Assembly (NCBI GenBank): GCA_039105265.1
Contig: JAPFFF010000006.1
Span: 992,001 to 1,056,000 of the forward strand
From: Tritrichomonas musculus
Taxonomy: Eukaryota > Parabasalia > Tritrichomonadida > Tritrichomonadidae
Direction of reading: 5' to 3'
Length of the DNA stretch: 64,000 nt
Every line of letters begins with the position of its first letter. The stretch's first letter is position 1. Positions 52,066 through 62,024 of the stretch are shown one piece after another. The position numbers and the translations under genes were made by a program. The notes under the pieces are model-generated. The model ran no database searches. It had not been told where the DNA came from and saw only the letters and a list, made by a program, of their open reading frames with translations.

Positions 52066-54297
52066 ATGCATCAAGTTCGCCAAAACAATCTACGTTCTGA
52101 TGATTTTGAGCTTTATGAGCGTCGATGCGCATATTTACATCATATGAATAATCTTTCTCAAATAAAGTCATCGATTGACACTTCTTCACCAGAGGTTGCA
52201 CCTCGTATCCGTGCCTATCAACAGCGTGCTGCTGCGAAACGCGCTGCCCAATTTCGTCTCGAAGAAAAAAATCTTCGGCTTCTTAGACAAAAAGAAAGAA
52301 AAGCGCATGTAACAAAACATGATTATTTTTTAGCTCTTAACGATGGTAAAGGATCCAAATATAACTCAAAATCTTCAAGTATTGCTCGCAATATTAATGC
52401 TGCAAAATACAAAAGCCCAAGAAAAACGCAATACCACGTTAAAATGAGCACAAAGCTAGATGACAATTTTAACTTATATGATAATAATTTAAATGAAAAT
52501 GAAAACGTTGAAGAAGTATCTGGAGAAAATCTTGAAGAGGGAATGAAAGTAACTTATGATTCTCAGAAATCAAATATCCCTGTTAAGCCAAAACAACCAA
52601 ATCAGCCTAAATCTCTTCTTGATAATAAAGCTCAACCTTCTGTAAGGAAGCCCAAACCTCCAGCCACGAAACCAACAAATAATAGAAAAGGTAATCGAAA
52701 AGATCATCAAACAACCGATAAACTGATAGGGCAAAGTGTGCAAGGTCTTCTTGGGCCAACTAATCATTCTAAAGATCTCGATCATAATAATGATAAAAAT
52801 AGTGATTCTGTTTCTAACGTTCAACTTGAAGATAGTGAGTCCATTAAAGATAACAAGAAGAAAGAAAAAATCGAAACAAGTTCAAAATCAAGCGATGACG
52901 AAAAAGAATTAAATTTAACAGAATCCGATGATTTCATTAGTGATAGCGATAATGCCAATGAAAGTAGTAAAAATGATGATAATGATGTAAAAGAAGAAAA
53001 TGGAATTCATTCGGGAAAAGAAGAAATTGAGGATGTATTAGATGAAGAAGAAAGTAATGTTGATGGTGAAGATGAAGATATCAAAATTGAAAATAGTGAT
53101 AGTGAAAAAGAAGAAGATTCTCAAAAGAAAGAAAGCGAAAGCTCCAGCGATGATGAAAAGGAAGATGATTCTCAAAAGAAAGAAAGCGGAAGTTCCAGCG
53201 ATAGTGAAAAAGAAAATAAGAACAAAGATTCTACTGAAAGTGAGAATGAAAAAGAAAGTAAGAGTTCTAGTGATAGTACTAGTGAAAGAAATGAGCATTC
53301 GCAAGATAATAAGAGTTCAAATGATAGTGATAGTGAAAAAGTAGAGAATTCGCATGATAAAGAAAGTAAGAGTTCAAGTGATAATGACGATGAAAAAGAA
53401 GCTCAAAGTGATGAAGTTAAAGATGAAAACAGACAAAGCGACGAAGAAAAAGATGAAAATCCACAAAATGATCAAAAAGAAGATAAAAAAGATGATAACT
53501 TTGATGAGGATGATGACATACTTAATTCTATTCTTCCAAGTAAAGTTAAAGCATTGGCTCAATTTGAGAGTGATAAAGAAAGTGATAAGCCAGAACACAA
53601 AAATGAATTTGAGCCAGACGAAAAACCTAGTGATAGTAATGACAGTGAGAAAGAATCAAATGATAATCACATTGACTCCGATAAAAATAATGATAATTTT
53701 GAATCAGATCATAAATCTGATAATGATAAAAACGAATTTGAGGTTGATTCCGATAAAAAATCAAGCAAAAGTGATGAATTTGAAACAGATTCAAATAGCA
53801 AATCCGACAATGATAATGATAAAAACGAACTTGAGATTGATTCTGATAAAAAGTCTAGCAAAAGTGATGAATTCGAATCTGATAATAAAAACGAATTTGA
53901 AATTGATGATGCAGATAATAATAATAATGACGAATCTAAGGCAAACAACAATGAAGATACATTTGAAGTCAGTGATGAAAGTGATGACAGAACCAAGAAA
54001 AGTTCAATTAAAAGCCAAGATGATGATATTTTCAGGGTGAGTGACGATAGTGACGATAATTCGAAACAGCAAACAAAGAAGAAAGAAGATGGCACATTCA
54101 GTGTAAGCGATGATAGTGATAAAGATGTTGAGATTGAAGCAAGTGAAAGCAGTGATAAAGATGATGGTGTTTTAAATAAACAAACACAATCTATTTTTAA
54201 TAAATTAACTGATGATAAAAAAGCTGAAAAGAGTGCGAATGATGATTCTCTCGATGAGTTTATGATAGATGATGATGGTGATGATCCATTTGGTTAA
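52066..54297 (+). CDS. acidic Ser/Asp/Lys-rich protein, possible CFAP97-like N-terminus
   Basis: Of 743 residues, only the first 130 look folded. They contain IKSSIDTSSPEVAPRI followed by a basic helix with RLEEKNLRLLRQKER. This pattern resembles the CFAP97/hemingway (KIAA1430) domain of ciliary proteins, a tentative match. Residues 150-743 are disordered and highly charged, built of SDSEKE, DDEKE and SDNDNDKNE-type phrases with imperfect duplications (for example DSDKKSSKSDEFE twice, near 53745 and 53840). Such tails are frequent casein kinase 2 targets. The ATG is the first of the frame. An overlapping plus-strand frame at 51911-52147 is not convincing. Convergent with the Dna2-like gene. 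Confidence 0.65.
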   Translation: MHQVRQNNLRSDDFELYERRCAYLHHMNNLSQIKSSIDTSSPEVAPRIRAYQQRAAAKRAAQFRLEEKNLRLLRQKERKAHVTKHDYFLALNDGKGSKYNSKSSSIARNINAAKYKSPRKTQYHVKMSTKLDDNFNLYDNNLNENENVEEVSGENLEEGMKVTYDSQKSNIPVKPKQPNQPKSLLDNKAQPSVRKPKPPATKPTNNRKGNRKDHQTTDKLIGQSVQGLLGPTNHSKDLDHNNDKNSDSVSNVQLEDSESIKDNKKKEKIETSSKSSDDEKELNLTESDDFISDSDNANESSKNDDNDVKEENGIHSGKEEIEDVLDEEESNVDGEDEDIKIENSDSEKEEDSQKKESESSSDDEKEDDSQKKESGSSSDSEKENKNKDSTESENEKESKSSSDSTSERNEHSQDNKSSNDSDSEKVENSHDKESKSSSDNDDEKEAQSDEVKDENRQSDEEKDENPQNDQKEDKKDDNFDEDDDILNSILPSKVKALAQFESDKESDKPEHKNEFEPDEKPSDSNDSEKESNDNHIDSDKNNDNFESDHKSDNDKNEFEVDSDKKSSKSDEFETDSNSKSDNDNDKNELEIDSDKKSSKSDEFESDNKNEFEIDDADNNNNDESKANNNEDTFEVSDESDDRTKKSSIKSQDDDIFRVSDDSDDNSKQQTKKKEDGTFSVSDDSDKDVEIEASESSDKDDGVLNKQTQSIFNKLTDDKKAEKSANDDSLDEFMIDDDGDDPFG

Positions 54298-54552
54298 TTA
54301 TTTTTATTCTTGATTATTATTATTAAAGCTTGTTAGAATTTTTATTATTTTTGTTGATTTTGTATGAATTACATTTTATTTTTATCATCTCAAAAAAAAA
54401 AATACACAATATTAATCTTTTTAATCATATCATAAAATTTGATTGATAGTTTCATACCTTTTTTCATCATTAAAATAATATTGATTTAAAAAAAAACATG
54501 GTGAAAAGTCATTTACAAACAATTTTATTATAAATACATATTATATTAAATA
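54298..54552. other. convergent intergenic region
   Basis: It contains AGTTTCATACCTTTTTT at about 54448-54464, similar to one end of the 8762-10523 family, but no partner end lies nearby. Confidence 0.4.
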
Positions 54553-57500
54553 CTATACAAACAAGTCAGTCATTTCGTTGAAAGCATTGAATATTTCTGT
54601 AGATATCGTATCATTTTTATCCATTTTCTTTATCAATTTAGCAATAAATGGATTGATTTTCAACTTTTTTTCATTTCCAATTAAATAAAGTCTTTCATTT
54701 GCTCTAAAAATAATTGATTTTGCTTCATTAACAGCTAAAATTGTGTTACTCTCTCCAAAGCATACAATCAAAACTTTATAATTTTTCATTTTGGTTAAAA
54801 AAGTCGAATGATGGTGGATATCAATTTCAACTGATAAATCTATTTTATTTTTGAAAAACCCAGAAAAAGAATTTAAAAATGATTTAAAAGCTTCTCTTAT
54901 CAAAACAGTGAGCTTTTCATCAAAGCAAAGTATTCCTATAGATTTTGATTTTACATCACATGTCATTAATGATACAATCAAAGCTGCCACAATTGACGAT
55001 TCAACTGACAAATTGGCATCATTGATATTGATGAAAAAAGTTGGCTTTGAAAGAACCTGTATCAGCCATTTTTTATGAATTGAATGGAAGTCATTCAATT
55101 TATTCAAATTTATTTTGAGTTCAGAAAAAGTTCTATTCTCAACAAAAGTTGAATATTTGTAAATCATTGAATTTTCAAGGTTGTGAATTTTTTCGCTTTT
55201 TTTGTATTTTGTTCTCAAAAAGTGAAAATCATTTTTTTCAGCATTCAAAAAAGAAAATGCTGAAAGAAAGTCAGATTCGCATTGGTAAGAATCACCACAC
55301 AAGACGAACTTTTGAGAAGAATTGAGAGGGCCGATCAAACTTGACATTTTTATTCGTTCACAGTCATCGACGAACAATATGTCAAATTTTTTCTCAAGGA
55401 AGAATGAATTTTCGAAGTCTTTCACATTCGTCAAGAAAACTTTCACTTTTCGAATCGAGTCACTTTTTGTGAGGAAAATTTCTTGATCTCTCACAATTGC
55501 GAAAGGAAGGACGTTTGACAGCCTGCGACTTATTTTGTCAACAGAAGAGTCAGAAGGACAGATGACTAAAATAGATTTTCTTTGACTTTCATAGAAATTG
55601 ATCAAATTGGTCAGCACCAAAGTTTTTCCTGAATTTTTGCATCCACTGATAATTGAATACTCCTTTGAAATAATTGAATTGTGTATCGTTCGCTTCTGGT
55701 CATTGTTCAATCCATACAAAATCGCGTCATTTTCAATGCCTTCTTCAAAAAAATCACTTTTTTCATTTTCAATAAAAAGTGACGTGACACTTTTTAAATT
55801 TGAATATGAATAAGCAAATAAATTGAATAAATTGTGTACCTCAAAAGTGCTGTCCTTGATGAACTTGATCAAATCCAGGCAGAAGTCAGACTCGCCTTCA
55901 TTCACAATAATGTCTTTCCTATCAAAAGATACAAAAATAACCGATTTGTCACTTTTTTTAATATCAGTGACCATTCCTGTATTCAAAATTGGCGGTTTTC
56001 CGTTTTTTGTCAACACAAATTTTGAATACATTCTGAATTGGGAGCCTTCAAACTTGTCACTGATGAAAAAATATGAATTGTCAAAAGAAAATATCTCTAA
56101 ACCGTTAACCGCTATTCCTTTATTCTCCCTTTCACTAACGGTTAACGTCCAATTGAAGTACTGCTCAAATCCTTCATCAAGAATGTCATTCATTATTTCA
56201 TTCTTAATTTTCTTAAAAAAATTAATTTGACCTCTGGAATATATCGGTAAGGTCAAATTTGACCTAGTTTCTTGCGGTTCAAAATCTGAATCTGAATCGT
56301 CTGAATCATTAATAATTATTACTTCTTCATTAGAATTATTAAATTCAGTTTTTTCTTGTTTTAAACTTTCAAAATGATTCAATAATAAAATTTGATTCTG
56401 AATGAAGAAATCATCATTTCCAAAACTGTCGAGTATTTCATCAGTTTCATAATAATTTAATAAAATTTCATTTTGATTTTTACTTTTTGATTTCTTTTTC
56501 TTCTTTTTCGTTTTCTTCCTTTTTGATTTTGTCTTAATTTTGTAATTTCCACATTCAATGTCTTCAATGTCAGAAATGAACTTGCAAACATCGGAAGCTT
56601 GACAATTTTCACAATTTAATTTGTCATTAATTTTAGGAGGAATTTGACCATGCATTGAATTTTCAGTGATGATGTCTCTCAAAATTGCAAATGATTGTTG
56701 TTCAGAAAAAGTTGGTTGAATTTTGAGAGAAACTGAATCTGCCATATAAAAAAGCATTCCATAATCATCGGCCTTTTTATCAAGCATCTCTTTCATCATC
56801 AAAACATAAGCGGAAAGTTGGATCTGATGATGTTTCTTTGCCTTTTTATTGGCAGATTTTCCTGACTTCATTTCCAAAGGAAAATACTTCTTATTTTTTT
56901 GGTCAAATAAGGTTAGGTCACTTTTACCAACATAACCATAATTTAAAGAGATGAGATTCTCTTCGTTATTTGTAACTTTGCAGTCATAAGGAGGATAATT
57001 GACGTTATTTTTTGTCAAAATTTCTAATTTTTTCTTTTCTTTTTCCGCTTCTTTAATTACTTTTTGAATCTGATCGTTTTCTATTCTTTGTTGTTCTATT
57101 TTTTGTTGGATTTCTATTTGTTTTTCTGTCTCTTTTTCATTTAACTTTTTTTGTAAGTCAAGGTTGATCTGTAATTGATTTTGATTATCTTCTTGTTGTT
57201 TTTGTAAGGTCTTGATTTTGGTGTTAAGCTGCTCAAAATTCTCTTTATTTGTAAAATTTGTCGAAAGTTGATCAGCCAAATTTGCTATTGGTGCAAGTCT
57301 ATTTGTCATTTCTAACTTCGATATTCCTTGAGGACCATTTTCTGCAATATTCGTTATAATTAGGTTATTAACATTATCCTGAATTTGATCAGTTGATTTT
57401 ACTTTTCGGGTAAGGACGTCTTCAACAAGTGAATGCGCGATTGTTCCTTCATTTAGTATCCAATTCGGTTGAGATGTAGTATATGGAACCATTGAAATTA

Positions 57501-58242
57501 ATGTTGATTGCCTCATACAGTGAACTGATCCTGAAAGTCTTGTAGCTGATATCATAAAAAATGGCCAAAGAACAACAAACCCATTTTTATTATCAATTGT
57601 TGTTTCATAATTAAAATTAAAAGGATTGTCGGTTGCTTGCTGACTAAAAGTGCTTTGATTTTTAAAAGAAAATATATTATTATAAACTTTTTTAAATGAT
57701 CCTATAATTAGGAGTGGGTCATTAACTTTTAATTCTAAAACTGTCCACTTTTCTTTTAAGTGGACAATATAGTTTGATTCATAGTAGGGTAAAGTAAATA
57801 ACCTCAAAATTATTTCATTTCTCGTATTATGAGAATTTTTATAATAAATATCTGATATAATAAAAAATGAGCTAGGGATTAATAGGTCTTCGGGATTTGG
57901 TTCTTGATGAATGAATAAATTCTTTTTTTGAATTGAATTCTGAGTAGCTTCATTTTTTCTTTCTGAAAATAAAGAGGAGGAAAAGGATGTTGAGGAAATT
58001 AATGAATTGGTTGATTTCTTCGTGGAGTCGTTTATACTTTGAATTGGCTCATTATAAATATTTTCTTTTTCATCGATCTTTGATTGCTGATAATTATCAA
58101 GAGAAAAATTCGGTTTTTCATCTTTAACTTCATAAAAACTTGATAACGATACCTGTTCAATAAACATATCATAAAGGAGAGAATACGTGCAGTCATCATC
58201 AGAATCAGATATCAGAAATTTTTGATGCTCCTTTTCATTCAT
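54553..58242 (-). CDS. Dna2-like nuclease with degenerate helicase domain
   Basis: Dna2 trims long flaps and resects DNA ends. The 1,229-residue protein keeps the Dna2 nuclease: Asp442 and LEMKSGK (Glu457, Lys459), QLSAY (475-479), and Fe-S ligands Cys242, Cys544, Cys547 and Cys553, with the same x2/x5 spacing as animal Dna2. A coiled coil (about 325-405) is inserted inside the nuclease domain, and a Lys-rich linker (about 565-590) follows it. The SF1 helicase part has Walker A GCKNSGKT (867-874) and a GDSYQ motif. Walker B reads VDDCE (958-962) instead of DExx. I see no QGxE motif, and the final motif is only FRANERL. Start supported by TCATTT 5' of the ATG. Confidence 0.8.
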   Translation of the reverse strand: MNEKEHQKFLISDSDDDCTYSLLYDMFIEQVSLSSFYEVKDEKPNFSLDNYQQSKIDEKENIYNEPIQSINDSTKKSTNSLISSTSFSSSLFSERKNEATQNSIQKKNLFIHQEPNPEDLLIPSSFFIISDIYYKNSHNTRNEIILRLFTLPYYESNYIVHLKEKWTVLELKVNDPLLIIGSFKKVYNNIFSFKNQSTFSQQATDNPFNFNYETTIDNKNGFVVLWPFFMISATRLSGSVHCMRQSTLISMVPYTTSQPNWILNEGTIAHSLVEDVLTRKVKSTDQIQDNVNNLIITNIAENGPQGISKLEMTNRLAPIANLADQLSTNFTNKENFEQLNTKIKTLQKQQEDNQNQLQINLDLQKKLNEKETEKQIEIQQKIEQQRIENDQIQKVIKEAEKEKKKLEILTKNNVNYPPYDCKVTNNEENLISLNYGYVGKSDLTLFDQKNKKYFPLEMKSGKSANKKAKKHHQIQLSAYVLMMKEMLDKKADDYGMLFYMADSVSLKIQPTFSEQQSFAILRDIITENSMHGQIPPKINDKLNCENCQASDVCKFISDIEDIECGNYKIKTKSKRKKTKKKKKKSKSKNQNEILLNYYETDEILDSFGNDDFFIQNQILLLNHFESLKQEKTEFNNSNEEVIIINDSDDSDSDFEPQETRSNLTLPIYSRGQINFFKKIKNEIMNDILDEGFEQYFNWTLTVSERENKGIAVNGLEIFSFDNSYFFISDKFEGSQFRMYSKFVLTKNGKPPILNTGMVTDIKKSDKSVIFVSFDRKDIIVNEGESDFCLDLIKFIKDSTFEVHNLFNLFAYSYSNLKSVTSLFIENEKSDFFEEGIENDAILYGLNNDQKRTIHNSIISKEYSIISGCKNSGKTLVLTNLINFYESQRKSILVICPSDSSVDKISRRLSNVLPFAIVRDQEIFLTKSDSIRKVKVFLTNVKDFENSFFLEKKFDILFVDDCERIKMSSLIGPLNSSQKFVLCGDSYQCESDFLSAFSFLNAEKNDFHFLRTKYKKSEKIHNLENSMIYKYSTFVENRTFSELKINLNKLNDFHSIHKKWLIQVLSKPTFFININDANLSVESSIVAALIVSLMTCDVKSKSIGILCFDEKLTVLIREAFKSFLNSFSGFFKNKIDLSVEIDIHHHSTFLTKMKNYKVLIVCFGESNTILAVNEAKSIIFRANERLYLIGNEKKLKINPFIAKLIKKMDKNDTISTEIFNAFNEMTDLFV

Positions 58243-58244
58243 GA

Positions 58245-58250
58245 AAATGA
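58245..58250 (-). promoter_or_regulatory. candidate initiator (Inr), TCATTT
   Basis: On the minus strand TCATTT ends 3 nt 5' of the Dna2-like ATG. This fits the trichomonad initiator consensus and would give a very short leader. Confidence 0.4.
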
Positions 58251-58538
58251 TGTATTACAACTTTTTCATAAAAATTTGAATGAGCAGAAATTTTGAAATT
58301 TTTTCATCATATCTTATTCAAATAGAAATCATATAAGCCATTGTTTTAGAATAATTTTTTTTAATAATTTTTTTAATCTATTATTTTTTATTTTAAGTCG
58401 ATCACCGCTTCATTTCAAGAACATAAAATCCTATCGTTCATTATTGACATTTGATAAAAATCTGAAATTTTCTGTTAAAAAAGTTTATCATCATTGAAAA
58501 AATATTCAATTAATCTGTTAACATAAACTACTTAAATC

Positions 58539-59624
58539 ATGATTGGATCTCTATCTTTATCAAACGATAATTCTAGCATTGCTGTATCTATAGATCATGG
58601 CTTTTTTGTATATTCAACAGATCCTCTTGTTCGTAAATTTCAAAAAGAATTTCAATTATACAATATAACAAAAGTTACAACATCAAATGATGGAAATTTT
58701 ATTGCTTTTGTTGGAATCTCTACTGAAGAATCTACTGAAAATCAACCCCAGCAATCAACTTCTATTACATCAACCGTAACGAATGCAATCACCTCTGTTT
58801 TATCATCAGCATTATCATCGAATAATCATAATGCCAACGAAAATGGAAATGCTAAAGCAACTGTTTTCGTTTGGAACAATTTTTATGGAGAATGTCATTG
58901 TCGTTTTGATCTTGATAAGAAAAAAGGTGAAAATCGAGTGTTAGCAATGAAACTAATTGGACAACTTCTTCTTATTGTCTTTGAATCAAAAACATGCGTT
59001 TTTGATATTGAAACAAAAATGATGAAATTACAACACAATACCGAAATGAATACAAATGGTGCTGCTGATGTAATTATATCGCCAGAAGATGGTGAAACTC
59101 AGCTAGTTGCTGTTTGTTCTGCTGAAGTTGGAAAGATCGATGTCTATCAGCTTGTTTCAGGTGAAAATCCATCACGATTCTCGATTTATGCTGCTAAGCA
59201 TCCGGTTACGCTTATAAAATTCTCTCCAGATTCAACATTAATTGCCACAGCAAGTGAAAAAGGTACATTAATACGAGTTTTTGATTCAACAACCGGTTCT
59301 GCATTATCCACATTCAGACGTGGAGCACTGATGCCTGCATCAATACTTGATGTATGTTTTTCGCCAAGTAATACAGAACTTGTAGCCATTAGTTCAAACG
59401 GAACAGTTCACCTGTTTCAATCTGATATACGTAATACAAATCAAAATGAATATCCTCGCAGTGTAGCTAAATTAGCAATTGATAAGGCTGCATTTGTTCA
59501 ATCTGCATTTAGGAACCAAGATGAATTTTATATTTTGGCTTCAACTGGTCATTTTTACACAATTTCTGTTTCTGAACAGAATGCTTTGGTGCTTAAGAGC
59601 AAGCAGTCTGTGTTAGAAGTTTAA
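58539..59624 (+). CDS. PROPPIN WD40 protein (WIPI/Atg18 family)
   Basis: The 361-residue seven-bladed propeller carries the PROPPIN signature FRRG at 259-262 (in LSTFRRGALMP), which binds PI3P and PI(3,5)P2. The adjacent blades (SPDSTLIATASEKGTLIRVF and FSPSNTELVAISSNGTVHLF) are the most conserved of the family. Proteins of this family recruit autophagy machinery to phagophores or endosomes. A Ser/Thr/Asn-rich loop (about 62-105) is inserted between early blades, and the total length is normal. The gene is divergent from the Dna2-like gene (296 bp between starts). WIPI3/4 against WIPI1/2 type cannot be decided here. Confidence 0.9.
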   Translation: MIGSLSLSNDNSSIAVSIDHGFFVYSTDPLVRKFQKEFQLYNITKVTTSNDGNFIAFVGISTEESTENQPQQSTSITSTVTNAITSVLSSALSSNNHNANENGNAKATVFVWNNFYGECHCRFDLDKKKGENRVLAMKLIGQLLLIVFESKTCVFDIETKMMKLQHNTEMNTNGAADVIISPEDGETQLVAVCSAEVGKIDVYQLVSGENPSRFSIYAAKHPVTLIKFSPDSTLIATASEKGTLIRVFDSTTGSALSTFRRGALMPASILDVCFSPSNTELVAISSNGTVHLFQSDIRNTNQNEYPRSVAKLAIDKAAFVQSAFRNQDEFYILASTGHFYTISVSEQNALVLKSKQSVLEV

Positions 59625-59908
59625 AATTATTTATAGAATAATATTTAAAAACTATTTATTACAGATTCATAAACTTATCATATATGATTAATTAATGAAT
59701 TAATTTTAATAAATATTAGTAAAGGTAAAATTGCATTTTTATGCACTCATATGCTTAATTTTTATAGAGTTTTAATTAAAAAACATTCCACTTATTAATC
59801 TATTAAAATAAATAAAATATGTCACAAAAAAAAAAAATGAATTGAAGATTATCATGAAATGATATTTATTCATAACAAATAAAGAATAGAGAAATGAAGT
59901 ATCTAATG

Positions 59909-61684
59909 TCATGATTCATCAAGTGAATCATAATCATTATTTCTGCCATGTTTATAAGATTTTGGTTGAGGTGAAGGATGAATATGTCCTTGATCTTCTG
60001 TAACATCTTCATACTCATACTCATATTCAAACTCTTCATGTTGTTGAGCATCAGGTTTGTAATTGTCAGCATTTTCTTCTTCCTCATATTCATATTCTTC
60101 TTCACCTGCTTCATTGCCAGCATTCGCCGAATTGCCTTCATTTGCCGTATTGTAGTAGGAGGGAGCAGATTCATAAACAGCAAAATCATAATCATTACTT
60201 GGCATTTCGAAATTTGGATAAGAATTATCTGATGCAAAAGCTTGATCTTCTTGTTTTTTGGATTTGCTTTGTTTTGAGCCCGATCCGCTCTGTGAATGAA
60301 TTGAAGCATTATCATCTTTAGAATGGGATTTGGACTTAGGTGCTGCATTTGATTCTGAATTTACATCGTATTCTGCTTTTTCAGATGAAAAGACAAAACT
60401 ACTTCTTAAGGAAGAAGATGTTAATGGAATTGAATCACCGTAACGATGGTCGAAATCATCACTTTTCTCCTCTTTAGGTTCTTCAGCAGGTTTTTCTTCT
60501 TCCTCTTCTTTCTTTTTTCTTCTTCGTTTTGAAGTTTTCTGAGGATTTTTGAGATCTTTCAAATTATTAATACTAGAAGTTTTTGGCATTGGATGTTCAG
60601 ACTCAACATCTTCGGAGATATCTTTCCTGAGTTCTTCTGGACCTTCTTCTTTAGCTGCTTCACCATAGTTAATTTGTTTACTTTGCTCGTGAATCGAATT
60701 TGCAATTTTGTGTACAATTTCATCAACCTGCTGTGGTAAAATTGGTGTTGTCCGCCGCCTATGTGTTAGAAAGTCTTCAGCATGCTTTTTAGCATTTAAT
60801 TTGGAAAGATCATAAGTATCATCAACTTTATCAGGTTTTTGGTAAGTTGGTTGTGTTTGCTGTACCAATGGTTGTGGTTGTTGTTGTGGTTGTTGCTGTG
60901 GTTGAAACTGCTGTCGGTTCATTGAAGGTTGTTCATCTTCGCTTGGAAGTTCAAAAACATTAGGATTTTGGCTTCGATTAAAAGGAGAAATATCAGTACG
61001 CTTCTTTGGAGGTTTATTACTATCATTGAAGTAATGAGTATTTCTTTGTTTTGCTTTGCATTCTTCAATATCTTTTTTAATTTCATTTAGCTCCTTTCGA
61101 AAATCTGGAATATCTACATTATGCCGAACAACAATCCAAGCTTTCAATAATTCATGGTGTTTTACTTTCATATGTTCATCAAGTTGTCCTAAATTAGCTA
61201 GAGTTATATGACATCTAGGGCATCGCTCTCTGGTTTTACTTTTTCGAATAATATTAACGTATTCAACTAGTTTCTTTTTATACTGAGATGCTGATTTTTT
61301 ATTTTGTTTCAAGCTACTTTCCATTTTTTTATTTTGTTCTAAAGTCTTTTTTTGATCTTGATCAAGTTCACTGATGCATTTCACCTGGTATCTGAGAACA
61401 ACTTTAATCAAATTTAGAAGTTTTAATACACTAGGGTTTTGGTTTGTTTGGTAATCTGATCCAAAATCGCCATTAATAGCTATATTTAATATTTGCTGAA
61501 TTGATCTATAATCATTACTAACTTCAATAACTTCGGGGTTGCAGTTATCAATAAATTGCCAATCAATATTTGAAACTTGAGTATTTTGATAATAATTTGG
61601 AGCTTGTTGATAATTTCCTTGAAAAAAGTTTTGATTATACTGTTGATAAGGCTGCTGTTGTAAATATGGAGATGAATTTTGCAT
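59909..61684 (-). CDS. DZIP1/Iguana-like ciliary zinc-finger protein
   Basis: The order matches DZIP1. A Gln/Tyr-rich start (1-35) is followed by the DZIP1 N-terminal domain (about 38-110), with NIDWQFID and VLKLLNLIKVVLRYQ helices. Next comes a coiled coil (about 112-150), then one C2H2 finger (Cys155, Cys158, His171, His176), then further coiled coil to about 215. The rest, to 591, is disordered: Gln/Pro-rich, then Lys/Glu and an acidic Tyr/Glu tail. DZIP1 proteins act at the basal body and transition zone in ciliogenesis. Trichomonads bear several flagella, so a basal-body role is plausible. Convergent with the PROPPIN gene and divergent from the phosphatase gene. Confidence 0.7.
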   Translation of the reverse strand: MQNSSPYLQQQPYQQYNQNFFQGNYQQAPNYYQNTQVSNIDWQFIDNCNPEVIEVSNDYRSIQQILNIAINGDFGSDYQTNQNPSVLKLLNLIKVVLRYQVKCISELDQDQKKTLEQNKKMESSLKQNKKSASQYKKKLVEYVNIIRKSKTRERCPRCHITLANLGQLDEHMKVKHHELLKAWIVVRHNVDIPDFRKELNEIKKDIEECKAKQRNTHYFNDSNKPPKKRTDISPFNRSQNPNVFELPSEDEQPSMNRQQFQPQQQPQQQPQPLVQQTQPTYQKPDKVDDTYDLSKLNAKKHAEDFLTHRRRTTPILPQQVDEIVHKIANSIHEQSKQINYGEAAKEEGPEELRKDISEDVESEHPMPKTSSINNLKDLKNPQKTSKRRRKKKEEEEEKPAEEPKEEKSDDFDHRYGDSIPLTSSSLRSSFVFSSEKAEYDVNSESNAAPKSKSHSKDDNASIHSQSGSGSKQSKSKKQEDQAFASDNSYPNFEMPSNDYDFAVYESAPSYYNTANEGNSANAGNEAGEEEYEYEEEENADNYKPDAQQHEEFEYEYEYEDVTEDQGHIHPSPQPKSYKHGRNNDYDSLDES

Positions 61685-62024
61685 GAGGATATAATAGATT
61701 GTTAAAAATCAAGTAAGATTTAAAAATAATAAATTTTAAATAAAGATTTTATGATAATTGATCTTAATTTTACAAAATATATAATAAAATTGATTTTTAA
61801 GTATATTTTTAAATTTAAAATATAAAATATTTGTTAGATTTATCTTTGAATAACTGAAGAAAAAAGAATTTGATTTTATTTCCGTTTAAAAAAAAATTCT
61901 ATGATTTACAAAAAATTGTTAATTTTCTTCAATTATTTTCAGAAAAATAAATTTTATTTAATTTAACTTTTGAAAAATTTTACGATCATTTATTTCATTA
62001 ATTATAAAAATATCTTATTAATCA
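61685..62024. promoter_or_regulatory. shared 5' region of the DZIP1-like and phosphatase genes
   Basis: These 340 bp separate divergent starts. On the plus strand TCATTT (61986-61991) and TCATTA (61995-62000) both fit TCAYTW, 25-39 nt 5' of the phosphatase ATG. No such site adjoins the DZIP1-like ATG. Confidence 0.45.

Noticed and set aside
53042-54040. Frames on both strands within the acidic protein gene
   Set aside because: Shadows of low-complexity Glu/Lys/Asp codons. Poly-hydrophobic or Met/Lys-only readings are typical of this.
54448-54464. Single AGTTTCATACCTTTTTT end-like motif
   Set aside because: It resembles the end of the 8-bp-duplication family but has no partner end or target duplication, so I do not call an element.
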